Of a DNA stretch of 64,000 nucleotides, positions 33,335-45,532 are shown in pieces; within the stretch, counting starts at the first letter, position 1; every line of letters begins with the position of its first letter. Both the position numbers and the translations under genes were made by a program. The stretch lies in the NCBI GenBank assembly GCA_037893245.1, contig JBAIAA010000078.1, positions 868,001 through 932,000 on the forward strand. Reading direction: 5' to 3'. This stretch comes from Crossaster papposus. Its lineage: Eukaryota > Echinodermata > Asteroidea > Velatida > Solasteridae. The notes beneath the pieces are model-generated. The model searched no databases. It was not told the DNA's origin and saw only the letters and a list, made by a program, of their open reading frames with translations.

Positions 33335-36300
33335 GCCATCGCGCACTATGAACAATTCTGTCATATTGTGCACCAATCTGCCTTTACTAGTAATAGTATT
33401 AACGAAATTAGGTTGTTTTGTCATACTATTTTTTTCAGGTTGGGGGCCAGGCTGCCTGGCAAGGTTGGATAATCATTGCGCCGGAAGAATTGTTTGTCAA
33501 TATACCGGGTGCATTCAAAAATGCAATAATTCAAGTAGGCCTAATTGCTGCTGGTGTCCACAATTAAATTATGTGTGCTGTTTACTGTCGACACTCGAAA
33601 GTCCGGAGTTCATGTATCAGAATATGGTATTGGTTATTTTAATTGGTTACTGTTTTGACAACGAAAAATACAGTAAAACTGCAATCTCTTTCCCGTCAAT
33701 TTAAACCCCTCTGTGTGTTTTGTTTATCAGTCTTAGATGTGTAAGGGTTCGGGTGAATTGTTAGTTCCCCGTGTAGTACCCCGTAAGCATAACAATTTGA
33801 AGAAAAAAAACAATTTAACGAGTTGTTTACAATTTGTACAACGCAGGCAGTGCGTAGTGTCCTTACGTGAAACATAAAATAGGGCTTGGACTGGCTTGTG
33901 CTTTTAGCATAATACTTGTTGTAAATTTAGTATTATGTTATACAAATTATCAAAACACACATGTTGATTAATTCCTTTGGTTTTCTGGGTACACTTGAAT
34001 CCTAATTAAAAAGGCCTCTTTGTGCGAAAAGCGAATAGATACGGGGAATCGTAATTTAGCCTCTCGTAGCGTCAGACTCGGACGAGAAAGGCTAAACCTT
34101 CATTAGAGCCTAAGCCTAAGCCTCAGTCCGGATCCTGGATCAGTCTGATGTTCCTAAAATCGAAGGATTTCTAAGTGTTGGGGGTTCACTTTCCTTTATA
34201 GTAAACTGTGTTCATAACGGAGGAATCAATAGAATCTGGACCGTCATCAGAGTTTCATGGTGGTAAATTTGTTTTGACAATTGCTATCGGCTAGCTCCTC
34301 CCTGACCTTAGGATACACCTCCCTAACAGGTGTAAGCGGTCGACAACCCAGTTGTCCCGCATCGTTGGATTTACTACAGATGTGTGGAATGTTTTTTTTA
34401 ATCATCTATTTCTGAGGTTTTACGTTTCAAACTAGATTATATAAAATGTAGAAGTATTTTTACAACCACATGTGTACCTTACAGGGAGACATCTAGCGTA
34501 TTTATGCATCAGGGAGACAAGTGGAATTAGAGAGTCATTTCAATGTCTCCCTAATGCCATAGCTCCAATTTAGTTTTACTGTCGCAATAGGCTAGATCGG
34601 TTGCTCGTGGTCCTAAAAATAAATATAACAAATGTCATTGGTGTAAGATAAGGAACAATTAAGTCTTTGGGGAAGTTTCCCTTAGGGGTCATTTTCTGTT
34701 TCAGAGGGAACGGTTTTTGTGGTTTTTTTTCTGATTCTTTTACTTTCGTTTCATGTACTTAAAACCTTCAATGAATTCTGATTTCAGGGAATGGAGCAAT
34801 GCCAATCCGTGTCAGCTCCGAGGCGACATGTTTTTTGTGTGTCAAATACCAAAAAGGTCGTAGAACCCACTTTCTGTGTCTGGGATGTTTTATAGCAGTG
34901 ACTTGCCGTTCTACATTATCACTTTAGCCGTAGGAGGCGATCATCCGTCTTGGGAGGGAGGCAGTCGGGGCGGTGTAAGAACCTTAAGAAGTCAGAGAGA
35001 CTGAGAGAGTCCTGTCGACAAGGTCTGTGATTGTAGAATTGCCGCAAGATGTGATTACCTAATGGGGTTTATATCCTTACATAAAACCCTAATAATATGT
35101 GGGCGGAAGAACATGACTAGAAACTTTTAAATCCGTGTTCTATGGTTGAACCTCAACCGATAAACACCAGGACAATGAATAAACTCTTAGATTTTCGATT
35201 ATTGATTATCGATGGCAACTCGTGAAATCGCCACATTAGAAATAAATAGCAACATCACGATTTGGTACAAAGTTACTTGTCTATTATATTACACCGAATT
35301 CTTAATCATGTCTGTGTGTTATCTGATTAAAATTCGAACTAATGTAGGACTGTGTTTAGTTAAAAAAACTCGATTCAATTGATTTCGATTCTATTCAATT
35401 CGATTCAATTCAATTCGATGCGATCCAATGGCCGATCCGATCCACTAAAATAAGTTAACATCCCAAAAATCGTACTGACGTCGATTTAAATTAAAATTAA
35501 TAAAACACATACAACAAATACACAACAAACTAAACAAAACTAAAACAGAAAAATCGCATAGAAAAAATAAAAATATCGAAATAATTATCCCACTAAATTG
35601 ATAGATATTTCCGTTGCAAAAACCGCCGCATCCATGTAAACATGTACATTTCAGCACCGCTTTCGGATGAAAGACATTTTCTTTGACAGGTGAATTTGGA
35701 AAGATTAATATAATGAGAGCTTTTATTAAATAAGGCTTTCGGTTGTCACATTTGAGAGAATAATATCTATGCAAATATATCGGATCTGAATGGTAAATTT
35801 GACATTGAACGGTTCCAAGCTATTTAAGTCAAAATGTTATCAAATCATCATTGTTTTAAATGATCGTCGTATAGGTATTATGAATTAATGTCACATACAT
35901 CGCCAGCCTCTAGACATTATAGTGTTGCGAGTGTCAGGGGGTTGAAAAGGCTTTTCAAGGAAGCAATTTATTTGTCAGTCTTTCCACCAAATAATGGTAA
36001 AAATGCTATATTTTAACATTTCCAAGCGATACGCTCTTGTATTGATTGTATTGAGACGCGAATCGTTAACGTGACGATCTACTTTACCAAGTTGCTGGTA
36101 CTATTCGGTCGCTGAACGTCTATGCTCCCCTCGTATTTTGGGACTTCTGTTTCTGACGTCATAACTTCGACTGGAAACAGTGGTTCAACGCGCAAAAACG
36201 CACGACTGGGAATTGTTCGTCGTTCACGTAGGCCTAACGTTACAAGCATTTTGAGTAGCAGACGACACACTTGGAACACGACATGATTCTCTTTTCTAAT

Positions 36301-37919
36301 TCAGCGAGTTTGAAGTTGTGGTGCATTAACTTATTTCTCACTATTTGCTCCGCACGATTGCATTTTTTAATTGCTTATTTGTTTTTTAAATACCAACTCA
36401 ACCACTAAAAACTAAAGGAAACATATTTTCGAAATGTGTTTGCAACATGTTCACCTTTCCGCCATCTTTAATTTCAAGTGACGACAAATCCCGACCATCG
36501 GTTAACTTTAGTCGGAACAGTCACATGATCATACCACAACCAAGGTCGCCAAAATGCTCAACCAATGACCGACGACCGAAACAGTTTTTTGTTGCGTCCG
36601 CCAAAACACGAGCCTGATACACGTACAGTCGATCCGTGGAATCAACACGTGCACTAGTGACCCTATTGCCAGTCTATAATGTGTATACTAGTGCCCGATT
36701 TCTGGTGGCCCAGGTCAAGATCAGGTCAAAGTTTGCATTGTGACTATACATGTCATAGTGTGGTGAACTTCCACAAAAGTCTGAAATATAAATGTTGAAT
36801 AGCCTTTAAGGTGGTTCTGGCAATAAAAGCCCAACCATCATTAGAAAAGGTTCCACCCAAAGCCTTGTTTTCCCAACGAAATATGCTGTTCCCTAATAGT
36901 CTCGAGTCATTTCCTGAATCTGACATCTTAACTGTGCTGCAGAAAAAAGAAAAAAAATTGTACACATTTACTTAGGTGTACATGGATAATAATAAGCATA
37001 TATTTTAATGCTCTTTTGGTGACTTATTCAGTATACAACCTTTGTCGTCACGATTATTCCCTTAAGCCACTGCACTAATGGGTATTGTACACTGCACTAT
37101 CTCTCTTGAAAATACATAATCTAAATGACTGAGCTTGAGGCATATCTGTCCACCAATTCAGGATTTGTAAATGTCCTACGATTTATCTTGTGTGCCTTCT
37201 CCAGTGCAGCAATATAACATTTAACGGTGCATCACTAAGACAAAATGCTTTGAAGACGGACCGGCTTGAAGCAAATTATTTATTTGACGATCACAGAGGA
37301 AATTGAGAGAACCCCGAGCGATCTTGACTGCTTAGTTTCTCTATATTTCTGTTTCTCTATGTTGGATTACAATAAATATTGTAACTAAATATACTAAATT
37401 AAACTGATATACCGCAATAATAAAATGTAAAACATTAAACAACTGTGCACCTAAAAATGTACTCTCCCAAATCGATTGTTGGGCCCAGAGACAGATCTCA
37501 GGATTGTTCAAAAGGGGGGGGGGGGGGGGGGGGGGGGAAGAGAACATGTTGTGTATGAAAGTGCGATCGCGTAGCAAGTAGCGATTTTAACATTTTAGAA
37601 CTTAAATTAAAAACAGAGTGACATATTTTAACCTCATTTTATGTTTTTTTTCATTTAGAATTTGCACCAAATGCTTTCCAAATGTAACCCGATCATTAGC
37701 CCAAATAACTAAGACACAAACATAATCACTTTCATTTACACTCTTTCTTGAATGCAATTTTTTTCTCAGAGTGAAACTCCATGACTACGATGCCACCACT
37801 GTCTAACAACTAACACTGATCTTGTAATTTGTAAGAATCCTGTTTTGAAAAGCATATAGGTCTCCTCTCGCTCGCCGTTGCTGCATTTATGAGTTCCAGT
37901 GGCCGGCGTATATAACAGT
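33335..37919. other. Unassigned DNA with minor repeats
   Basis: Includes a decayed relative of the 27748 MITE at 34480-34560 (CAGGGAGACATC, CAATGTCTCCCTAATGCC), GATTCAATTCGATTC low complexity at about 35370-35440, and a poly-G run at 37515-37537. The open frames here (33348, 35445, 36079, 36753) show no domain that I recognise. Confidence 0.4.
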
Positions 37920-38280
37920 AGCGCGCGACAAAACTTGTCTGATAGTCGGGCTGATTGGTGCACAATATGATGAAATTGTTCACTTGATGATAAAAGCCTG
38001 ATACTTGGCACACTGTTGTGTCATGAGACAGATATGTGGCTATAGGGCCATTGCAAATTTGACCTAAATATAGATAGGATAACATGCATGGGTAGCCATT
38101 TTGAAAATTTTGAAAATTGCATGTTATCCTACCTATATATATTTCAAAGGACAAATTTGCAATAGCCCTATACCCAAATATCTTTCTAATGACATACTAT
38201 GATTCTGTGCCAAATTCCATGCCTTTATCATTTGATTTAACTGTTTTCGCCAATCTGTCTGACTATAGATAGGTACAGTG
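37920..38280. mobile_element. Near-palindromic MITE, about 360 bp
   Basis: Arms meet near 38103. ATAGGGCCATTGCAAATTTG and ATAGATAGGATAACATGCA pair with TGCATGTTATCCTACCTATAT and AAATTTGCAATAGCCCTAT. The pairing continues outward, more diverged, through GATGATAAAAGCCTGATACT against its counterpart at about 38200-38235, and GATAGTCGGGCTGATTGG at about 37940. Confidence 0.75.
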
Positions 38281-40050
38281 GTGTGTGATCATGTTTCATG
38301 AGCAATCTTCTTGGGTTACGTTGCCGCCGTTTGAACGCCAATCGCAAATTTACCTTGCAAATTTACCTTGTGGATTATTTGAACCACAGAGCAAGGCCGT
38401 ATTGCAAATCAAATGTGGATTATTAACTGAATAAATTTCAGGTTTTTCTATCTATGACCAGCCGGCAATTGTTGGAAATTCGTTAAAAACCGTATAGCAC
38501 ACGAGTTCTATAATTTCACAGAATGCTGGAAAGTACCCTTCATCCACAGTCAAATAAAACAGTTTTTTAAAATAATAATTCAGTATTTTTTGTTTATGTT
38601 TCAAATGGTTTATATCGTAAAACGGTAACTTTGGCAGTTTTGTGGCAACTTTTTTTAGATCGTTTTATGGATATACATTTTTGTGAGATTTATGAAGTAT
38701 CGCATCAAATCCAGTTTGATATTAGTGTTCAACTCTATCTTGGTCATTTATAAGTAAAACTATAAAATATTAATTATTGGAATGTAGTGCCAAAGTTATA
38801 CCCCTGGGTACCACATTTACCTCATGTATACTACCTTCAAACTTTAATTTATTCTCATTGTATTCTCAGTGTCTCTCTGCATGTTTCTTCAGGCTTTCCA
38901 TCTGCAGTGCCAAGGGCGCTTTTGAGGGATCCATAGTTTTATTACCAGAAAGAAATAATAATAACAATATTTAAATGACTCGGCTAATCCCCATGTCTCT
39001 AAAACAATTAAAATAAATTACAAATATATAAACATAACTAACATGCTACAGACGCTCCGCTAAATTTTGCTTTTCGTTTGTCATTGAAGAAAATACAAGT
39101 AGCACTCTTGGTTCGATAAAATCGTGTTAAAACCCCCAAAACCTTGCCAGAAGAGCGTAGGGAAACTGCGCTGAGTATTTTTTGCTCGGTCTTTTTTGCT
39201 GGAAGTAGGTATAGCGAACGGGGCGCATGTTGAGATTCTACGCATCATTTACGGTACAGTGCAGCTAGCAGATATGCGCAGGTATTATGATCGTGCACGC
39301 AGATGAAGACTGCGTGGACATGGGGAACTATAAAGGCTGACTTCCTGTCCTCGGTTGTATAATAAATTACGGCTTTGCTCGTGGATCTAGTCCTCTTGTT
39401 AACTGGTCCGTGAGGTGGTCATGTCGAAGCATATTCCGGTAGCCGGCTGTGGCCGAATCGAACCGTGACCTGACACGTTGATTGGAACAAGTTTTCCGAC
39501 AAAGTAAACAATGACTCCTAAGACGGTGTTGATGGCAGCCTCGAGCCAAATGTTTCAAATGAATGTGATAACACGCGTTCGTGGCACGTGGACAGAATAA
39601 ACGCAAAACTTGCCTTGACGTCATTTTTGGTAAAGGATAAACAAACCTTTCCACACGTTAGCAACGCACGTCTTTGACACGTGTTGGTCCATTTGTAGCT
39701 TGGATTTTCTTAATATTCTATGGTATGAATCGGCAATTTTAGATAAATAAAATATTCCACAGAACTATATTTCAGAAGCATGTAAAAACTAAATCATGAC
39801 AGTATAGTAATTTAGAAAGGTTTTTGGTATACGCGATACAAAACGAATATAGAGCCCACACGTTTGTTTATCCAATGTCTATCCCACAATTCCGTGCTCC
39901 TGGAATCTCGATCTGGACGTTCGACCATGCACCACGCTGGCTCCTGCCCACCGCCGTTTCTTAAGCGACATACAGTTGTGCGCATGTGTCATTTTCAAAT
40001 CTAGATTAAATAAAATGCATTATTCATGAGTAGTGACCCGCAACAGAGGG
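38281..40050. other. Mostly unassigned DNA
   Basis: Direct repeat GCAAATTTACCTTG x2 near 38345-38371. A 95-codon minus-strand frame (39367-39654) has several Cys/His residues (CHQHRLRSHCLLCRKTC) but no arrangement that I can assign to a zinc-finger family. Confidence 0.35.
39190..39440 (+). promoter_or_regulatory. Possible solo-LTR-like or promoter-like stretch
   Basis: A TATA-like CTATAAAGG (about 39329) is followed about 30 bp later by GTATAATAAATTACGG, a poly-A-signal-like word, and CTTGTTAACTGGT downstream. This spacing resembles retroelement LTRs. No second copy, TG..CA boundary or coding region is seen here. Confidence 0.15.
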
Positions 40051-41229
40051 ACGATAAAAAAACGGAAATTACCAACGAATACTAACATTAAGGGCTTTTC
40101 AATTTTTATCAGTTTATTCATAAGAATATTCGTGATTTAATAAACCCCCAAAACCAAACAAAATTGGTATGACAAGCGCAACGTTTAAACTGAAATACAG
40201 ACGCTCCGTTTCGTTAAGCATTAAGGGAAAGGATGGTTTTCAGGACAAATTTGACAGTGAAGATGACTTTTTCAAAACTCAAAAATTGTTTGTATAAAAA
40301 AGCAGATTGTGATCTCTTTGAATCATGTGTTTTTGTAAGAGCAAACCCAACAAGTGATACAAAAAACTAGGTTTTAATCTTTATTTTTTTCTATCTTTAA
40401 CGGAGTTTTCTGCAACGCGACATTGCGGCCTAGTATGATACCCGTGTAAACAAGTCTCGCATATTGTTTAAGGACACGTTTGGGAATACGCAGTTCTAGA
40501 TTTCGAACCAGAGTGGGCAAATATCATATGTAGCACGATATGTGGCAGAGAAAACCCCCCCTCTTTTGTGTCGACCATTGTGTTCCCGGAATCTCAGGAA
40601 TTCCTTTTAGGTTTCAAGGGGGGATGGGTTAGGTTACAATAGTGTGGAGTACGTATAAAGTATAGGGATAAGAGGGGGGTACCCCTCTGCCACATATCGT
40701 GCTGGGTATAGCAAATATCAGGCTGAATACTGTTTACAATTTTTAATTTGCCGCGTATTCGGCCCGATATTTGCCAACTTAGATTCGAAATCTAGAACCG
40801 CGTATTCCCAAACGAGATGCGTATTCCCATTTGGACGGGTATCATGCTAAACCGCAATGTTGCGTTGCGGAAAACTTCGTTCAAGATTGAAAAAACTAAA
40901 TATTCAAACCTAGTTTTATTTATCACTTGCTGGGTTTGCTCTTTCGAAAACGCATGATTCAAAGTGATCACAATCTGCTTTTTTATATAAACCATTTTTT
41001 GAGTTTGGAAAAAGGCATCTTCACTGTTAAATTTGTCCTGAAAACCATCCTTTCCTTAATGACTAACGAAACGGAGCGTCTGTATTTAAGTTTAAATTTT
41101 GCGCTTGTCATTTCAATTTTGTTTGGTTTGGGGGGTTTATTAAATCACGGTTATTCTTATGAATGAAATCATCAAAATAAAAAAGCCCCTAATGTCAGTA
41201 TTCATCGGTAATTTCCGTTTTTTTATCGT
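40051..41229. mobile_element. Large inverted-repeat element, 1.18 kb
   Basis: The left arm (40051-40516) and right arm (about 40753-41229) are inverted copies of about 470 bp. They begin ACGATAAAAAAACGGAAATT and end with the complement (AATTTCCGTTTTTTTATCGT). Shared internal landmarks are CAGACGCTCCGTTTCGTTA, AAGCAGATTGTGATC, CACTTGCTGGGTTTGCTC and CGTATTCCCAAACG. Similarity looks above 85 percent. No transposase. The frames at 40792-41166 are mirror frames of the arms. Confidence 0.9.
40527..40710. mobile_element. Insertion in the centre of the inverted repeat
   Basis: Bounded by TAGCACGATATGTGGCAGAG and CTCTGCCACATATCGTGCT, an inverted pair. Outside it lies the 10-mer GCAAATATCA on both sides (40517-40526, 40711-40720), which may be a target duplication. 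Inside is a relative of the monomers at 22166-22400 (TGTGTTCCCGGAATCTCAGG, TTACAATAGTGTGGAG). Confidence 0.65.
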
Positions 41230-41259
41230 ACGATTGCATGCATGCAAACCTAATTATCA

Positions 41260-41902
41260 TTTCGGAAAAAACTGAGTCGCCTTGTTTGCAAATTTAAAAC
41301 TATTACGATTTAAAGACCTGTATTACTTAAATTTAGGTAAATTTATTTATAAGTACATGACAAATGCATTACCTGGTTGTTTCAGCTCGTTATTTACGTT
41401 GTCATCTGATATACATTCATATAATACTCGAAGTGTTTCTAGAGCAAATATCTACGTCTGTTACAGTCGAACATCATTGTTTAAAAACAGTCTTATTCAA
41501 CGTGGTGCAAATTACTGGAATAGTCTTAGTGAAAATATTAAAAAATCACCATCACAAGCTATATTTGTCAAAAAACTAAAAAAACTACTTCTTGATGCAT
41601 ACATTCATACTATTTAAAATCTGTAATATACTTTGTATTGTTATGGCTTAGTACCTGCACGCACACTCTTTCTGTTATAAGTCCTTTGTCCTGTCTGTCC
41701 CTTTGTCTGTCCCTAGGTTAGGGCACAAAAGCATTATTGCTTCACCCAAACCTAAATGTTGTCCTTAAGTTATCTAATAAGTATTTATCATAATGTAATA
41801 ATACTATTTAACCTGTAATACTGTAATTCAACTTATTGTAAACACATTGTATATTTCCTTGACCAAGGACAGCGTTGAAATAAATGTACTACTACTACAA
41901 GA
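41260..41902 (+). mobile_element. 5'-truncated LINE, 3' end with UTR and tail
   Basis: The ORF2 tail is followed by about 280 bp of 3' UTR. It ends CAGCGTTGAAATAAATGTAC then a TACTACTAC short tandem tail, a typical 3' end for this LINE group (no long poly-A). The 5' break is about 30 bp after the end of the large inverted repeat at 41229. Confidence 0.75.
41282..41617 (+). pseudogene. LINE ORF2 C-terminal remnant
   Basis: An open 111-codon frame reads LRFKDLYYLNLGKFIYKYM, then LPGCFSSLFTLSSDIHSYNT, RSVSRANIYVCYSRTSLFKN, and GANYWNSLSENIKKSP before a stop. This pattern (L-x-K-F-x-Y, HSYNTR, G-x-x-WNSL, then K-x-LL at the end) is the C-terminal tail after the reverse transcriptase in L2/CR1/Jockey-group elements. 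It lies downstream of the catalytic core, so this piece has no enzyme activity. An in-frame stop precedes it and nothing upstream matches. The copy is therefore 5'-truncated, as is usual for target-primed insertion. Confidence 0.85.
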
Positions 41903-42118
41903 CATTTATTTCTTACCAAAGACTTTAACATAGTTTTTCTCACACTATCCAAACAATATAAAAAAATTGTTTAATATCGCGGGCGGGCGTGAAAATCGGG
42001 GCGGGAAGATTTAAAAACCAAAAAAACAAAGACGCTCCATTCGTGCAAAATAATGGAGCGCTGGGGCGATAGGTGGTGACGTCACGGGTGGAGGTTAAGT
42101 CGGGTAATACCCTCGGTA

Positions 42119-42190
42119 ACGCGCCATTCGTAGGTAATAATGGCCCTCGGGCTTCGCACTCGGGCCATTACTACACACGAATGGCGCGTA
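42119..42190. repeat. Strong hairpin, about 28-bp stem
   Basis: CGCGCCATTCGTAGGTAATAATGGCCC pairs with GGGCCATTACTACACACGAATGGCGCG, and the loop TCGGGCTTCGCACTC also pairs partly. Probably the core of a small MITE (the flanking GTAATACC and GTATACC may belong to it). Confidence 0.8.
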
Positions 42191-42234
42191 TACCTCAAGC
42201 ATTATCCTATACATATCTCCCTGACGTCTGTAAA

Positions 42235-42373
42235 TTGCTCCGTTTTGTTTGAAGGAAGTCAAGTAACTAGACTACAAAAACAGCATTAATGTTCTTGGTA
42301 TTTCCAGCATCTATGAACATCAAACTCTAAAAACAGGTCACCGTCAGCAAAAGCACATTGTGTATACTATACC
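42235..42373. mobile_element. TTAA-MITE fragment related to family B
   Basis: Ends GTGTATACTATACC-TTTAAAG with TTAA at 42374-42377. Shares GACTACAAAAACAGC and TTTCCAGCATCTATGAAC with 7808-7852. The 5' boundary is not clear. Confidence 0.5.
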
Positions 42374-42377
42374 TTTA

Positions 42378-44874
42378 AAGTTGCGCACACTGTAACAAAA
42401 TTGATGTGTAACTTTACAGAAAAACTGCTGGCAACAGAGTTATCATTACTTTATGTTATTTCATTTAACCGTTGATTTGTAAAATGTAACCGCAGACATG
42501 CTTTTGTTATTATTAAAAAATGTTTTAATCGTTAAAAACATACCAATTTATTTGGGCAAAATACAGAGAAACCTTAAAATGCTAAATATCTAATGGCGTC
42601 AATTGTTTCTATTTACAACAATCATTATTTAACTGGTACTTTGTTTTTTACTTTTACAAATATCTGCAAAATTGAAGAAGGCAGGTTCGGCAAAATTACA
42701 TATTTTGCTATTAGTTTTACATGTGTGTATTATATACATTGTATACAGAGTGGCTTCACCATCTGACCCGCTTTGCGAGAGAAAGTGGGGTGCGTAGCCG
42801 CCTCGCCCCATATAGTTAACAGGCGCGGTTTCTCCGCCAACAAGCTGTGCAGGATAGGAAGGCGGGCCATTAAGCGCCCCACCGCCCCGTTTTGCTTTGC
42901 AGGAGCAGCTTCCCTGTCCCATATTTTGTGTACATTTTTTCAAAGCTTTGTAAGCCCGTCAGAAATCATCGTTTTGTTTTCACCAATGTGCATGCGTCTA
43001 CTTTGCATTGTGTATGAGGTGGTCCGATTGGCCCGTGTACATGTGCATGTGCATGTACATCACGTATGAACAACTGTAAACAAGGATATAGCACTAGCAG
43101 GGATAATTATGTACATATACCAAAATGAGTATAACTTTGCAGATTCTGCTTCTTTTAAAAGCTGTACAAGTTATTATCTGTAAGAGTAAAACAAAAAAAC
43201 ATATTTCTGTAATAAAACAAAATTATAATAAAATGTTATACGTAAAAGCCAACAAAATAATAGCTGTTAACAAAACCAATGCTTTAACAGTGAACGTTTC
43301 TCAAAGTACCATTCACTACACTATTCCTGAAGTTTTTTTTAAAGAAAGATTTGTGTTTTTGTATAGATACTTTAGACAGTATATGTGCTATTCTTTGATG
43401 TTGTCATTTCACTTCTGTCATGTACTCGGGAAGTATGACATCACTGTTTTTTTCGTTTTTTTAATAAACAGCGTCTAATTAACTGTCTTGACTCGTTTCC
43501 TTGTTGTCTTTCTTCTCAGTCTCTCTTGCGTCTTCCACTCCTCTGTTGCTTGGCCAACTTCTGTTCTCTCCGTCATTCTTTCTCCTGTGAGTTTTCCTCA
43601 TCCGTTGCCACTTGACATTTGATATTGAGTGGGTGTAAAAAAACAAATAATAACCACCGCAAAGCCAGAGACAATTTCAAGTTGACGACGTATATTTCCC
43701 AGAAACAGTGCAGTATTGTCAGCTACTGTCTTCGTGCCATCTCTAAGACTAATTTCGGTCTAAATTTATCAAAATTTACCCTGTATTTCCCTTGATTCGT
43801 GTAATTGTAAAATTTCTGCTCAGTATAGGTAATATATTGTTTGTAGAAAACTGTTACCTGCGTCATTTTGTAAAGTGATACTAAGCTTGTTAATCACCGA
43901 TATGTAGAATTGATCTAGCGGTGCTTATGTCTTTATCGGGAAGTAGACTTCCAGTACCTCGGGGAGCTAATATCTCACCCTCAAACCATGTTAGCCTAAA
44001 GCTTTATATTTTGTCAGATTATTTCTTTTCTTTTCAGAATGTTTGCAATAAACCCAAACGGTATCCATTCAGGGACGAAGCTAGCTTTGAGCAAAGTGTG
44101 TTGATATTGAGTGTTATGGGTTGCTTGCTAGTAGGTTCCGAATATCCACAATGCTGCAGCCTGGATATTTCAGGTAGACTGCTGTCTAGTTTTCCATCTA
44201 TTATTTTGACCCCATTTAGTGGTGTTTTAACAATAGTCCATGGCTGAACGATATGTGTGGGCGAGTTTTTTTTATTGAAATAGGGGGCATAGAACAATAG
44301 AGGGCAATAGCGTCCCCTGTTTGGAAAATGTCCCCGATTCCGATTCGTGTACAAAAACATATTGGATGTCCCCCCCCCCCCTCCCCACTCCCCCCCCCCC
44401 CCCCCCCCCAAAAAAAAAAAGGGACAATAGGGGATCTCTGATTGGAGTCGTATACTTACTTGTGTGTGTGTGCTCTTGTATCGTATTATTACCGAGGATC
44501 GAAACACAAACGAAAAAAAAGGAATCCTCGAAGGACGGTTTATTTGTCCCAATTCGGTCCTCGATCGTTTGGGTGAGCGCTAGGTAATGGGGTTAGGGTT
44601 ATAGTACATGAATAAAGTAAAACACAATAGGGGATCCTCGGTCGTTATGTGGTTCACAAATAATGTGGTTGGGGGAGGGGTGCGGAGAGGGGGGGGGGGG
44701 GCAACCCCTCTCTAGATTCACCACTGGCATTAACTTTAATTTAATATAGAAAGAATGCATGACGGAAGGTATTCATTATCATTCATCGTTATACCTAGCA
44801 GAAATCTGCCTGACAAAATAGAAGCAAAAACTGTGGTGGGGTCACGCGCACGTGCTTACCGAACGTCCTCTTAT
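42378..44874. other. Unassigned DNA with homopolymer tracts
   Basis: Contains ATGTGCATGTGCATGTACAT near 43038-43060, poly-C/poly-A at about 44370-44420 and poly-G at about 44690-44702. The 172-codon minus frame at 44034-44552 and the opposite proline-rich frame depend on the homopolymers and are not credible. The 117-codon frame at 43125-43478 has no recognisable domain. Confidence 0.4.
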
Positions 44875-45173
44875 GGCCCTGTCACACCAGAACGTTTTCG
44901 GCCAACGCGTGAGTAGCGCGTTAAAAATAGTTGATACGCTGGCAAACGCTGAACTTCCACAGAAAAAGTCAAGTGGAACCGTGATTTCAGCGTGTCCATA
45001 ACGCGTTGATAACGGGTCCATTGCGTTCACCAGCGCGTGAGTAACGCGTTAGTGACGCGCTCGACCACTCATGAACGACTGCCCAGCGCGTGAGTAGCGC
45101 GTTCCAACGCGCGCCAGCGTACTGCAACGACCACATGATTAGTTGTATAAAAAACCGACGCGCTACTACAGTA
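44875..45173 (+). mobile_element. GCGTGAGTA motif-array element, copy 1
   Basis: Starts GGCCCTGTCACACCAGAACG. Its interior repeats AACGCGTGAGTAGCGCGTT (near 44903) and AGCGCGTGAGTARCGCGTT (near 45034 and 45089), with GCGTT/AACGC words between. It stops where copy 2 starts. Non-coding; the matching right terminus is missing. Confidence 0.65.
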
Positions 45174-45174
45174 A

Positions 45175-45532
45175 TGGCCCTGTCACACCATAACGTTTCA
45201 GGCCAACGCATGAGTAACATGTTGGAATTTCGGCAACACGCGGGTAAACGTTGACCAACGCTAGGCCAGCGTTCGCAACACGCTGAGCGCGTTACCCACA
45301 CGCTGGAACACGCTGTCACACGCTAAGACAAAAATACATTTTTCAACATACCTAAACATTTTAGCGTTTGTCAGCGTGTGACTGCACACGCTGGCGGCGC
45401 GCAGGAAGGTCGTTACTCACGCGTCGAACGCGCTAGGCGATCGTTACCAACCCACTACTCACACGCTGGCGACCCGCTGTCGCATTTTTACTATAAATCA
45501 GTGATGCGTTCCTCACACACTGAATACTACCA
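45175..45532 (+). mobile_element. GCGTGAGTA motif-array element, copy 2
   Basis: Starts GGCCCTGTCACACCATAACG in the same orientation as copy 1. The interior holds AACGCATGAGTAACATGTT and a run of ACACGCT/AGCGTGT words. It is cut at about 45532 by the RTE fragment. Frames at 44842-45319 are artefacts of the motif repeats. Confidence 0.65.

Noticed and set aside
39367-39654. 95-codon minus-strand frame with Cys and His residues as a zinc finger
   Set aside because: Spacing of CHQHRLRSHCLLCRKTC does not fit a zinc-finger family known to me, and there is no supporting context.
40792-41166. Open frames on both strands in the right arm
   Set aside because: Mirror frames in the large inverted repeat with no protein similarity.
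44034-44587. 172-codon glycine-rich frame and an opposite proline-rich frame
   Set aside because: Length depends on poly-C/poly-G runs that contain no stops.
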